Shown here: in pieces, positions 1 through 12,002 of the stretch
How the letters are laid out: each line of letters begins with the position of its first letter
Numbering within the stretch: the stretch's first letter is position 1
From: Plazaster borealis
Taxonomy: Eukaryota; Echinodermata; Asteroidea; Forcipulatida; Labidiasteridae
NCBI GenBank assembly: GCA_021014325.1
Contig: JAJGQC010000047.1
Span: 25,547-89,546, forward strand
DNA length: 64,000 nt
Reading direction: 5' to 3'
The notes under the pieces: model-generated
Told to the model about the DNA's origin: nothing
The model's database searches: none
Seen by the model: the letters and a program-made list of their open reading frames with translations, nothing else
Made by a program: the position numbers and the translations under genes

Positions 1-940
1 TACCCTGCGTAAACCAATGGCCTTAAGCGTACAAAAAGAACACATGGGATTCGAACCCAGTACCTTTGCGTTCGGAGTCCGGAGCCCTTCCACTGGACCA
101 CTGTTCCTCCTACTCAAATTGCGTTCGAGTTTAATTTAAAACCCAGAACAAATCAACAACGGCCAAAAAGTAAACTATTGGTAAAGCATATGCCCTCCTT
201 GTAAAGCAAGGATTTCCCTGTGCCATAGTACCCTGCGTAAACCAATGGCCTTAAGCGTACAAAAAGAACACACGGGATTCGAACCCAGTACCTTTGCGTT
301 CAGAGTCCGGAGCCCTTCCACTGGGCCACTGATCCTGCTATAAAAAAATGCGTTCGAGTTTAATTTAAAACCCTACATCACCAAATCAACAACGGACAAA
401 AAGTAAACAACTGGTAAATAGCGTTTGCCTTCCTTGTAAAGCAAGGATTTCCCTATGCCATAGTACCCTGCGTAAACCAAAGGCCTCAAGTCCACAAAAA
501 TTAACACTCGGGATTCGAACCAAGTACCTTTGCGTTAAGAGTCCGGAGCCCTTCCACTGGGCCACTGTTCCTCTTACTTAAATTGCGTTTGATTTTAGTT
601 TAAAACCTAAAACATCAAATCAACACCGGCCAAAAAGTAAAGTAATGGTAAATAGCGACGAGCGTGTGCCTTCCACTCGCAAATTAATTACAAGTGCAAT
701 ACAAGGATTTCCCCATGCCATAGTACCCTGCGTAAACCAATGGGACCGTCTTAACTTACAAAAATAACACACAGGATTCGAACCCAGTACCTTTGCGTTC
801 AGAGTCCGGAGCCCTTCCACTGGGCCACACTGCTCCTGTTACTCAAATTTCGTTCGAGTTTATTTTAAAACCCTACAACATCAAATCAACAACGGACAAA
901 AAGTACGGTAAACTAATAGCGTGTGTGCCATTCGAACCCG
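1..940 (-). repeat. Tandem repeat (~235 bp, 4 units) with a tRNA-like block
   Basis: Four units start near 1, 230, 467 and 724 with the same opening (taccctgcgtaaaccaa). Each carries a minus-strand tRNA-like block at about 45-110, 273-340, 509-575 and 770-835. The block has a B-box-like GGTTCGAATCC, a Gln- or Arg-like anticodon loop (CTCTGAA or CTCCGAA) and, in unit 1, ends that can pair over six of seven acceptor positions. The anticodon stem is poorly paired, so these are tRNA-derived sequences rather than clear functional tRNA genes. A more diverged tRNA-like stretch follows at about 925-1000. Unit lengths vary (229, 237, 257 bp). The array may start before the window. Confidence 0.75.
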
Positions 941-3093
941 GTACCATGGGGTTCGGAGTCCCGATCCTTGTCCGCAATGCTACTGGTCCTCTGCCTTATT
1001 TGCATTTTAATGTAATATGGAATCTAAGAATGAATTAACACCGTTAATGTAGAGAAGTATAAACATATACGATGAAAGGATTGGGACTGGGTACGACCAT
1101 GGTACGACGAAGTTATTTCGACGGTGTTATGGAGGATAAATAAAATTCACGGGACTGAAACGAGGAATAGCCAAATTTTTTAGAAGTGTTTAACTGAGGA
1201 AATAACAATGATCGAAAAAGGTGGGACAATTATGGGGGGGGGGGCATATTCACACCGAGTGCGTAATGTGGCCAACAAAACCATTAAATATTGTATGTTA
1301 TAGATCTACATTATTTTTTTTAGTCTAAGTAATTGAACTCTAAATATACATGGCACGGATTCTTTTTCTTGTTTTCTTTCTTTTTCAATATTCGAGTTTA
1401 TTAACTTCATATAATTTTATAATAATACTGCCATCAAAATCAAGATGAAGATTGCAAACAATAACACACTAAAGTTTTAAAAGCAAAAATTAATACACCT
1501 GTAAAAAAGATATTAAAAGAATTCAAACGTCAATAGTGTGTATGTGTAAACAAAATAAATGTTGACACAAGGTAATATGAAGCTGTCATACGGTACTAGT
1601 CACTGTGCCAGACTTGAGCCAATGTTGAAGTCATTTGTAAACATTGATGTAACACAGGCTATACACGTACGTCTGCAAGTGAATAATTCGATACAATAAT
1701 AGAAATCCCTGGATAACAGCAAACGGTACTGAATAACAGAGAATCATAGGGAGCGATAACACGCTCTCGCCCATTGTGTTGTGAAAAGTAGGCTACACAC
1801 ACAAGCATACCAGCCAAACGTAATGTGTAAAATTGAACATACGTACAGCTGCTAGAAACATATACAGATCGCAAACATTGCTATTTTTCAGTGCTCTTGC
1901 CTCTAAGGGGTCTGAGAGACTTATTATGGAACCAGAATAAACGAGTATACATTAGTCTTGCCTGAACAGCTCGCTGAAGATTAAAACCACGACAAAAATG
2001 CTCTAATTATCGTCCACGGAGACAGCCAGATTCAAGCGTGCTTGGAGACCATTTTGAATACACGTGTATGCGGTACCCTGAATAAAGCATTGATTGATTG
2101 ATAAGAGACCAACTGGGGTACCTGACTATTCGTTCTCTTGTGGCACGGTTTGAAAACTCTGCCCTCACAGAATGATCCAACGGGGAAATTGAAAATTTTA
2201 ATTTGTTCCGCCATTCCAACCCAAAACGGTGTAAAAACTACTGTTGAAGTCCAAACAGTCCATTTCTCACTTTTTGTATAAATATATTCAAGCGAAAGTG
2301 TGACACACTATTTAAAAAAATAAATTAAAAAGTTGTGTATTAAAACAATTAAAAAGACGTAAATTAGTGACAAGATAACTCCAAATGTTTGATCATCTTA
2401 GATTATCTTAGATGGTTTACAAAATGATGTTGTTGCTTTATAATGTAATGGTCAAGCTCACACATTAAACATGCATACACGAGGCTTCATACGTGTGTGT
2501 AAGGTCAAGCACACACATTAAAGTCAATACAAATATGCAAGGATTCTTTGATCTATTTTTCATCCAAAATTGATGTCATAAATGGCAAAAATATCCCATG
2601 ATTTTTCCCATACCATTTAACCTATGATATCTCTCATATTTATTTTAAACAATAACTGTTTCAGAAAAACAAAATTATACAGGTTTTCAAGGCCAATTTC
2701 AACGAAAACTCACTCAAGAGATATGTAGTGGTCTCAAGATTTGCTAATTAAATATTCATGTTAAAAGATCCGAAAACAAAAGGCAAGACGACAATGGCGT
2801 TCATCAAACCTTGAAATCCATTGTCAACTCTTTAATTCTCAACGTCAGAAGGTCCAGTCTCATTGTGGTTCCCCTGCCGGCAGTTCACACCAAACCCCCA
2901 CACCCCTACCCTCCCACACCAAACCCCATAACCCTAAGTCCATAACCCTAATAATACAAGTTCAGAAGAAATTAATTTGAAAATATGAAACTGTTGAGAA
3001 AGTTCTTTAATATGAATGATCAACTTATTAAAAGCCTGGAAATTACCTTAAACATTTATTTTAGTCATAATTCAAAATACCGCCAAAAAAAAA
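941..3093. other. Noncoding stretch, no gene recognised
   Basis: The sequence is AT-rich and its only open frames are short and unconserved in appearance. A run of G lies near 1235-1244. At 2880-2955 there is a C-rich segment with scattered ccctaa words, which is not a regular telomeric array. Confidence 0.5.
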
Positions 3094-3493
3094 CCTCCAT
3101 GAGAAATTGCCGTTTTGACCCAGGATATGGGCCAATTCCTATACGGTTATTTTGTACACAACCAATGGAGCAGGGTGAACCCGCGATATGGCTATATTCC
3201 TGTACACATTGGTTTGTGCATAGTGTATTGGCCGTGGTGGACCCGTGATATGGTTATATTCCTGTACCCAATGTTAGCGCGCAGTGTATGGGGATGCAGA
3301 CCGCAACGTTTCGGTGCTGTGGACCCGGGATATGGCCATATTCCTGTACCCATTGCTTTGCACAGTGTATGGGTACTCCGCGTCTAAGAATATGCTCATA
3401 TAGCGGGTTCAACTCGCTCCATAGGCCGTGTACAAAATAACCACATAGGAAATTACCCATATCCCGGGACAAACGGCAATTATTTTATGGAGG
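3094..3493. repeat. 400-bp fold-back (inverted-repeat) element
   Basis: The arms 3094-3184 and 3403-3493 are imperfect inverted copies of about 90 bp, starting cctccat and ending atggagg. Between them are direct copies of a ~60-80-bp unit (near 3177, 3239 and 3321) sharing the words gatatgg and attcctgtac. The unit is also related to the arms, so the element looks built from one repeated module in both orientations. No protein is encoded and no clear target-site duplication is seen. Foldback-type or MITE-like origin is inferred. Confidence 0.7.
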
Positions 3494-3876
3494 GGATGTT
3501 GTTTGTTTGGTTGGGCAATATTTTGGAAATACGATTAAAATAGATGTTTTTTGGGGAAATGAAAAGCGAAAAGTCGTTTTTAGGCTTTTTAGGTTCCTAA
3601 CACTTTTGTTACCAAATTATAAAATTATAAAATGTTATTAACAACAAGGTGTTCGGGATGACGTTCAAATCTTGAATGTAACACAAATCCAGAGCTTTAT
3701 TAAAAATACATGTAAGCTAATCTTGACCAAGCATTTATTGCTGTGTATAGATGTAGATGTGGTAAAACTGTACCTTTAAGGTGACATCATGTTACAATTT
3801 ATGTCATTATAATAGGACCTTTAACTTTGGGGGAACACCCCAGCCGGAACATGCAGGGTTGAGCTTATAACTGCAT

Positions 3877-4063
3877 GGCCCAATTGTATAAAGCTTGTGA
3901 GCACAAAAACTTGCTAAGCACAGAAAACTCTTGCTTATGAAAAATAGGCTACCAGCCAAAATACCACACAGTTACGATGTGACTGAAACCCCACTCATTT
4001 CTTGCTTAGCACAGAAATTTGCTTAGTAGAAGTTTCTGCAAAACAGCTTTATGAAATTGGGCC
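3877..4063. repeat. Interspersed fold-back repeat (ggcccaatt/aagca family), copy 1
   Basis: The ends are inverted: ggcccaattgtataaagct at the left and agctttatgaaattgggcc at the right. The interior is rich in cttgctaagcacaga and accagccaaaat words. Related copies lie at 4508-4681, 5077-5235, 13022-13160, 13590-13757, 24425-24556, 29917-30049 and 50418-50621. A non-autonomous MITE-like family is inferred. Confidence 0.65.
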
Positions 4064-4507
4064 CTGTTCCTAAAGATCTTGTGAAAGTGCACCCGTAGGT
4101 GACATAATAAATGTGACACTTGATGACGTCATCATAATGTGACTTCAAATTGTAGATGTAACAAATCCCGGCTTGATTACTGATTAGGATCTGACTCGTT
4201 TGGAATAGTTATTATGAATAGGCCTAATGGGTGACCACCAATGAAATAACTTGACAACGCAATAAATTGATGATAAACTAAACAATGTTTTATTAGAAGC
4301 TCTGCTCCTCTCCAGTATCTCTCTCAAACTCACTTCTTAATCTTACATTTCTTTATTTTATTCCAATCTTTGTTAATCATTATTTTCTAAATCGAAATAG
4401 AAAACTTAAAGTTAAAAAGAAACCAACCGCGCACGTGCTTTGCAAATAGCTTGCGCAAGCGGTTGATTAATTAACATGTCACTACACTAAAAATGGAAAC
4501 CTTTACA
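4064..4507. other. No gene recognised
   Basis: This is AT-rich sequence between two copies of the fold-back repeat, and I see nothing coding in it. Confidence 0.4.
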
Positions 4508-4681
4508 GGGTCCAATGTCAAAAAGTAGCTAAGCACAAAACATTTCTGTTGAGCAGAATTAGGTTGCCAGCCTAAATCCCATCTCACATACACAATCTGC
4601 GACTGGTATTCCCCTTATTTTTGCTCAGCATAAATCTGTTAAGCAATATTTTCTGCTTAAGCAGCTCTATGAAATTGGGCC
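4508..4681. repeat. Interspersed fold-back repeat, copy 2
   Basis: It begins with ggtccaatgtc, ends with ctatgaaattgggccc, and shares the aagcacaaaa, ggttgccagcc and ctgcttaagcag interior words with the copy at 3877-4063. The left end is more diverged. Confidence 0.5.
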
Positions 4682-5076
4682 CAGGTCTTATTTTGAATCT
4701 AAATACAAGATTAAGACATGGTGCAGCATCAGTACAGTGCTGTCTTCATTACTTAATTAAATAAATAAAATAAATACCTAATTGAAAAAGCTTTCACAGA
4801 ATTAATTGTTCATCAATAGTTGAGTATGTTTAAATTCAAAATAAAGGGGAATATTGTTGTTGTCTTTTGTTTTTAACAAAAGCACTTGCGTGGGATATTA
4901 TTTTAATTAAAACAAATAAGCTATTGAGGCTAAACAATAGACACAAACTGTTACCAGAGTCATGTGACTCATGTATACAATGTAAACAAACTAAGCAAGC
5001 AACGCGCAGTGTGCATTGAAAAACATGGCTGCTTCCGATTGCCTCTGCCATAAGGTGGGAATCAGCCTAGCCAACG

Positions 5077-5235
5077 ACCCAATTTCATTTAAGCCTGTAA
5101 GCATAAAAACTTGCTAAGCACAGACAAATCTTGCTCAATAGAAACTGGTTACCAGCCAAAATTCCATAAAGTCTACCTCGTTGCAACTGGTGACCGCTCG
5201 TTTTTTTGCTTAGCAAAGAAATTTCTGCTTTCGAC
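5077..5235. repeat. Interspersed fold-back repeat, copy 3 (truncated)
   Basis: It starts acccaatttcatttaagcc and contains the family's ttgctaagcacag, ggttaccagccaaaat and ttgcttagcaaagaaatttctgct words. The right terminal inverted repeat is missing. The satellite array begins about 35 bp further on, and its monomers carry a similar gcccaattttt word. Confidence 0.5.
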
Positions 5236-5271
5236 CCTATTGATCGAGTGGGTTTTTTCCGTGAACAAGGT

Positions 5272-8200
5272 TGCCTCGAGCAAGGAGTTTGGGTTTAAAA
5301 AACTACATGTACACAAGGTGTTAAACTTGTACATATGTAATTTTGAGTGATTCCAGACAATTTCATTTTGGGCCAATTTTTATAAATGGGCCTTTTGAGC
5401 AAGGATTTTCAGTTTAGAAAACTGCAAGGGGTTAAACTTGTGTTTTGGAGCGATTTCAGACAGTTTTATTTTCAGCCCAATTTTTATAAATGGGCCTTTT
5501 TGAGCCAGGATTTTCAGTTAAAAAAACTGCAAGGGGTTAAACTTGTTTTTTGGAGCGATTTCAGAACATTTTATTTTCAGCCCAATTTTTAAAAATGGGC
5601 CTTTTTGAGCCAGGATTTTTGGTTAAAAAACTGCAAGGGGTTAAACTTGTATTTTGGAGCGATTTCAGAACATTTTATTTTCAGCCCAATTTTTAAAAAT
5701 GGGTCTTTTTGAGCGAGGATTTTCACTTTACAAAACTGCAAGGGGTTAAACTTGTATTTTGGAGCGATTTCAGAACATTTTATTTTCAGCCCAATTTTTA
5801 AAAATGGGCCTTTTTGAGCCAGGATTTTCAGTTAAAAACTGCAAGGGGTTAAACTTGTATTTTGGAGCGATTTCAGAACATTTTATTTTCAGCCCAATTT
5901 TTAAAAATGGGCCTTTTTGAGCCAGGATTTTCAGTTAAAAACTGCAAGGGGTTAAACTTGTATTTTGGAGCGATTTCAGAACATTTTATTTTCAGCCCAA
6001 TTTTTAAAAATGGGCCTTTTGAGCCAGGATTTTCAGTTTAAAAACTGCAAGGGGTTAAACTTGTTTTTGGAGCGATTTCAGAACATTTTATTTTCAGCCC
6101 AATTTTTAAAAATGGGCCTTTTTGAGGCAGTATTTTCAGTTAAAAAATATGCAAGTTGTTAAACTTGTTTTTTGGAGCGATTTCATAACATTTTATTTTA
6201 AGCACAATTTTTAAAAATGGGCCTTTTGAGCCAGGATTTTCAGTTAAAAACTGCAAGGGGTTAAACTTGTTTTTTGGAGCGATTTCAGAACATTTTATTT
6301 TCAGCCCAATTTTTAAAAATGGGCCTTTTTGAGCCAGGACTTTCAGTTTAAAAACTGCAAGGGGTTAAACTTGTATTTTGGAGCGATTTCAGAACATTTT
6401 ATTTTCAGCCCAATTTTTAAAAATGGGCCTTTTGAGCCAGGATTTTTACTTTAAAAACTGCAAGGGGTTAAACTTGTATTTTGGAGCGATTTCAGAACAT
6501 TTTATTTTCAGCCCAATTTTTAAAAATGGGCCTTTTTGAGCCAGGATTTTCAGTTAAAAACTGCAAGGGGTTAAACTTGTATTTTGGAGCGATTTCAGAA
6601 CATTTTATTTTCAGCCCAATTTTTAAAAATGGGCCTTTTGAGCCAGGTTTTTTCAGTTTTAAAACTGCAAGGGGTTAAACTTGTTTTTGGAGCGATTTCA
6701 GAACATTTTATTTTCAGCCCAATTTTTAAAAATGGGCCTTTTGAGCCAGGATTTTCAGTTTAAAAACTGCAAGGGGTTAAACTTATTTTTGGAGCGATTT
6801 CAGAACATTTTATTTTCAGCCCAATTTTTAAAAATGGGCCTTTTTGAGCCAGGATTTTCAGTTAAACACTGCAAGGGGTTAAACTTGTTTTTTGGAGCGA
6901 TTTCAGAACATTTTATTTTCAGCCCAATTTTTAAAATGGGCCTTTTTGAGCCAGGATTTTTGGTTTAAAAAACTGCAAGGGGTTAAACTTGTTTTTTGGA
7001 GCGATTTCAGAACATTTTATTTTCAGCCCAATTTTTAAAAATGGGCCTTTTTGAGCCAGGATTTTCAGTTTAAAAAACTGCAAGGGGTTAAACTTGTTTT
7101 TTGGAGCGATTTCAGAACATTTTATTTTCAGCCCAATTTTTAAAAATGGGCCTTTTTGAGCCAGGATTTTTGGTTAAAAAAACTGCAAGGTGTTAAACTT
7201 GTTTTTTGGAGCGATTTCAGAACATTTTATTTTCAGCCCAATTTTTAAAAATGGGCCTTTTTGAGCCAGGATTTTTGGTTAAAAAAACTGCAAGGGGTTA
7301 AACTTGTTTTTTGGAGCGATTTCAGAACATTTTATTTTCAGCCCAATTTTTAAAAATGGGCCTTTTTGAGCCAGGATTTTTGGTTTAGAAAACTGCAAGG
7401 TGTTAAACTTGTTTTTTGGAGCGATTTCAGAACATTTTATTTTCAGCCCAATTTTTAAAAATGGGCCTTTTTGAGCCAGGATTTTTGGTTAAAAAAACTG
7501 CAAGGTGTTAAACTTGTTTTTTGGAGCGATTTCAGAACATTTTATTTTCAGCCCAATTTTTAAAAATGGGCCTTTTGAGCCAGGATTTTTGGTTAAAAAA
7601 CTGCAAGGGGTTAAACTTGTTTTTGGAGCGATTTCAGAACATTTTATTTTCAGCCCAATTATTAAAATGGGCCTTTTTGAGCCAGGATTTTCAGTTAAAA
7701 ACTGCAAGGGATTAAACTTGTTTTTTGGAGCGATTTCAGAACATTTTATTTTCAGCCCAATTTTTAATAATGGGCCTTTTTGATCCATGATTTTTAGTTA
7801 AAAACTGCAAGGGGTTAAACTTGTTTTTGGAGCGATTTCAGAACATTTGATTTTCAGCCCAATTTTTAAAAATGGGCCTTTTTGAGCCAGGATTTTTAGT
7901 TAAAAACTGCAAGGGGTTAAACTTGTATTTTGGAGCGATTTCAGAACATTTTATTTTCAGCCCAATTTTTAAAAATGGGCCTTTTGAGCCAGGTTTTTCA
8001 GTTTAAAAACTGCAAGGGGTTAAACTTGTTTTTGGAGCGATTTCAGAACATTTTATTTTCAGCCCAATTTTTAAAAATGGGCCTTTTTGAGCCAGGATTT
8101 TCAGTTTAAAAACTGCAAGGGGTTAAACTTATTTTTGGAGCGATTTCAGAACATTTTATTTTCAGCCCAATTTTTAAAAATGGGCCTTTTGAGCCAGGAT

Positions 8201-10605
8201 TTTCAGTTAAAAACTGCAAGGGGTTAAACTTGTTTTTGGAGCGATTTCAGAACATTTTATTTTCAGCCCAATTTTTAAAATGGGCCTTTTTGAGCCAGGA
8301 TTTTTGGTTTAAAAACTGCAAGGGGTTAAACTTGTTTTTGGAGCGATTTCAGAACATTTTATTTTCAGCCCAATTTTTAAAAATGGGCCTTTTTGAGCCA
8401 GGATTTTCAGTTTAAAAACTGCAAGGGGTTAAACTTGTTTTTGGAGCGATTTCAGAACATTTTATTTTCAGCCCAATTTTTAAAAATGGGCCTTTTTGAG
8501 CCAGGATTTTTGGTTTAAAAACTGCAAGGTGCTAAACTTGTTTTTTGGAGCGATTTCAGAACATTTTATTTTCAGCCCAATTTTTAAAAATGGGCCTTTT
8601 GAGCCAGGATTTTTGGTTAAAAACTGCAAGGGGTTAAACTTGTTTTTGGAGCGATTTCAGAACATTTTATTTTCAGCCCAATTTTTAAAATGGGCCTTTT
8701 TGAGCCAGGATTTTTGGTTTAGAAAACTGCAAGGTGTTAAACTTGTTTTTGGAGCGATTTCAGAACATTTTATTTTCAGCCCAATTTTTAAAAATGGGCC
8801 TTTTTGAGCCAGGATTTTTGGTTAAAAACTGCAAGGTGTTAAACTTGTTTTTGGAGCGATTTCAGAACATTTTATTTTCAGCCCAATTTTTAAAAATGGG
8901 CCTTTTTGAGCCAGGATTTTTAGTTAAAAACTGCAAGGGGTTAAACTTGTATTTTGGAGCGATTTCAGAACATTTTATTTTCAGCCCAATTTTAAAATGG
9001 GCCTTTTTGAGCCAGGTTTTTCAGTTTAAAAACTGCAAGGGGTTAAACTTGTTTTTGGAGCGATTTCAGAACATTTTATTTTCAGCCCAATTTTTAAAAA
9101 TGGGCCTTTTTGAGCCAGGATTTTCAGTTTAAAAACTGCAAGGGGTTAAACTTATTTTTGGAGCGATTTCAGAACATTTTATTTTCAGCCCAATTTTTAA
9201 AAATGGGCCTTTTTGAGCCAGGATTTTCAGTTAAAAACTGCAAGGGGTTAAACTTGTTTTTGGAGCGATTTCAGAACATTTTATTTTCAGCCCAATTTTT
9301 AAAATGGGCCTTTTGAGCCAGGATTTTTGGTTTAAAAACTGCAAGGGGTTAAACTTGTTTTTGGAGCGATTTCAGAACATTTTATTTTCAGCCCAATTTT
9401 TAAAAATGGGCCTTTTTGAGCCAGGATTTTCAGTTTAAAAACTGCAAGGGGTTAAACTTGTTTTTGGAGCGATTTCAGAACATTTTATTTTCAGCCCAAT
9501 TTTTAAAAATGGGCCTTTTTGAGCCAGGATTTTTGGTTTAAAAACTGCAAGGTGTTAAACTTGTTTTTGGAGCGATTTCAGAACATTTTATTTTCAGCCC
9601 AATTTTTAAAAATGGGCCTTTTTGAGCCAGGATTTTTGGTTAAAAACTGCAAGGGGTTAAACTTGTTTTTGGAGCGATTTCAGAACATTTTATTTTCAGC
9701 CCAATTTTTAAAAATGGGCCTTTTTGAGCCAGGATTTTGGTTTAGAAAACTGCAAGGTGTTAAACTTGTTTTTGGAGCGATTTCAGAACATTTTATTTTC
9801 AGCCCAATTTTTAAAAATGGGCCTTTTTGAGCCAGGATTTTTGGTTAAAAACTGCAAGGTGTTAAACTTGTTTTTGGAGCGATTTCAGAACATTTTATTT
9901 TCAGCCCAATTTTTAAAAATGGGCCTTTTTGAGCCGGGATTTTTGGTTAAAAAACTGCAAGGGGTTAAACTTGATTTTTGGAGCGAATTCAGACCATTTT
10001 ATTTTCAGCCCATTTATTCAATATGTGCCTTTTTGAGACAGGATTTTCAGATTTTATTACTGCAATGGTTTAAACTTGTTTTTTGGAGCGATTTCAGAAC
10101 ATTTTATTTTCAGCCCAATTTTTAATAATGGGCCTTTTTGAGCCGGGATTTTTGGTTAAAAAACTGCAAGGGGTTAAACTTGTTTTTTGGAGCGATTTCA
10201 GAACATTTGATTTTCAGCCCAATTTTTAAAAATGGGCCTTTTTGAGCCAGGATTTTTAGTTAAAAACTTCAAGGGGTTAAACTTGTATTTTGGAGCGATT
10301 TCAGAACATTTTATTTTCAGCCCAATTTTAAAAATGGGCCTTTTTGAGCCAGGTTTTTTCAGTTTAAAAAACTGCAAGGGGTTAAACTTGTTTTTTGGAT
10401 CGATTTCAGAACATTTGATTTTCAGCCCAATTTTTAAAAATGGGCCTTTTTGAGCCAGGATTTTCAGTTTAAAAAACTGCAAGAGGTTAAACTTGTTTTT
10501 TGGAGCGATTTCAGAACATTTTATTTTCAGGCCAATTTTTAAAAATGGGCCTTTTTGCGCCGGGATTTTTTGTTAAAAAAACTGCAAGGGGATAAACTTG
10601 TACTA
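5272..10605 (+). repeat. Satellite array, ~103-bp monomer, ~51 copies
   Basis: The monomer (102-105 bp) runs gggcctttt-gagccagg, a variable 15-20-bp segment, aactgcaaggggttaaac, ttggagcgatttcagaacat, tttattttcagcccaattttt. Where units join, ATTTTTAAAAAT is a perfect palindrome flanked by GCCCA and GGGC, so each junction could form a hairpin or cruciform. The first monomer (about 5272-5386), the last one and one internal unit (about 9990-10080) are the most diverged. Units vary by 1-3 bp and are mostly not multiples of three. The open frames that cross them shift from copy to copy, so I do not regard the array as coding. Confidence 0.95.
7891..9938 (+). repeat. Two copies of a 1,024-bp ten-monomer higher-order repeat
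   Basis: The variable segments follow the same order of ten variants in 7891-8914 and 8915-9938. The order includes tagtt with tattttgg, then aggtttttcag, then a cttattttt variant, and ends with two ggtgtt variants, one carrying tttagaaaac. Matching markers are 1,024 bp apart (7897/8921 and 8204/9228). A more diverged copy starts near 6541. Three extra monomers follow it (about 7571-7890), and three similar extra ones follow the last copy (about 9939-10250), after which a truncated copy begins at about 10251. Local expansion of a multi-monomer block is inferred. Confidence 0.8.
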
Positions 10606-12002
10606 TTGACTTAAACACCACCAAATTCATTAACTATTTTTTTTTGGTTACACAACTCAACTTAAAAAGAAAACTATTTTAAATGTATTTTCTCATTTTA
10701 TTTTCCATTTGTTTACAATATTAAGGGGGTGCTTGAAATACAGTGTGACAAAATCTTGAGATCCTGTTTAATTTGAAAAATATGAGCATGTTTTCAAAAT
10801 ACTCGTAAATATTAAACAATATAAATATGTCCAAGTCCAATACCTAGCTAGTTATGTTTAATTTAAGTAGCCACACTGTTTTGTTTTAATAAGTTGACCT
10901 GAACATTTTGCATCTTTATTGTTTTTGTAAAGAATTAAGACGCCAGTGGCATAACCAGAGGGGTGGGGGAAGGGGGACGTATCCCCACTCAGAACCCTGA
11001 ATACGACCCCCCCCTCCCATGATATTAAAAAAATGCACATATGAATGGTTAGATACATAAAATGCCCCCCCCCCCCCGACATGAAAATGTCTGGTTCAGC
11101 CACTGCAAGACACAAAGCACATTGATAGATAAGCAGGTACCAACGTCATACATGCTATCAGCATGATTCTATGATTACCAGCAGAAACGGAAAGCTGAAG
11201 AAAAGCCAGATCATCTTTTTAAAAAGAGTCATCAATTTAACAAACTTCCGTAAGACAATAACATTCTCAATTGGAGCCTATTTATTAGGAGTTACAATAA
11301 TTATATATGCTGCATATTGTTCAGAAACTTTACAATGACACAAGAATGACTCGCAAAGTAATAAAAAGAGATTCCAATGAAAAGGATGTAGGGCTCGGTT
11401 CAATATTTTGTGAATATTGTTTTCTGTGAATAAAATGTGAACTAAATAAATGTGTCCCAACCTCAAACAAGGGTTAACAATATTAATTAACAAATTCCAA
11501 ACTTTCCAACACTGGCGACAACACATGTGTTTTCACTGCAATTGTGCGATCAGAGCAAATTGGCTCCACTAAAACAATCCAACACAGGTCAAACTTTTAT
11601 GCTTGTGTAAACTTCTTCTCTTTCTGGGCGATGAATTTATAGATTTGAAAGATCCTTTTAAATTTGTCTGAAGAAAGATTAGGTGAAAGAAAGATTATAA
11701 CTGTTTACTGTTGTTATACAAAACAATATCCATGATGATGAAATGGTTACACATATGTTCCGACACCCCTAGTGTATTTTCCTATTCCTAACCCCAACCC
11801 TAACCCCTAACCTTAAACCCCAGCCTGTAAACCAAGAAGGGTACATTGGAAAGCCATTGCATAGAGGTTGAACACAGAGACTCCTTCACTACTTTGAATT
11901 ACGCTCCAAACACCAACATTACTGCATAACTTATACAACCTTTGTAGTCGGAGATTAAGACTTAAGATAGCAAACTCTTGAACAAGGCCTATAGCCCTGT
12001 CA
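10606..12002. other. Flank of the satellite and 3' flank of MDN1; no gene recognised
   Basis: There is a run of C at about 11062-11075. Downstream of the MDN1 stop, a minus-strand AATAAA word lies near 11280-11285. It could serve as a polyadenylation signal, but nothing else supports that. No conserved open frame is seen. Confidence 0.4.

Noticed and set aside
2880..2955. ccctaa-like words suggesting an internal telomere repeat
   Set aside because: The words are irregular and mixed with other C-rich sequence; there is no run of perfect hexamers. The same holds near 11780-11820.
5386..10482. Many open frames of 60-130 codons on both strands, with repeated FQNILFSAQFLK-type words
   Set aside because: They are translations of the satellite. 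Unit lengths of 102-105 bp shift the frame from copy to copy, and both strands are open equally, so no protein repeat is maintained.
5272..10605. Regular repeat with variable segments, resembling a CRISPR array
   Set aside because: The variable segments are variants of one sequence, not unrelated spacers, the host is an animal, and no cas genes are present.
11062..11075. Homopolymer C run and similar G/C/T runs (1235, 37233, 42418)
   Set aside because: Simple low-complexity runs with no further signal. Their exact lengths may be unreliable given the indel pattern in the window.
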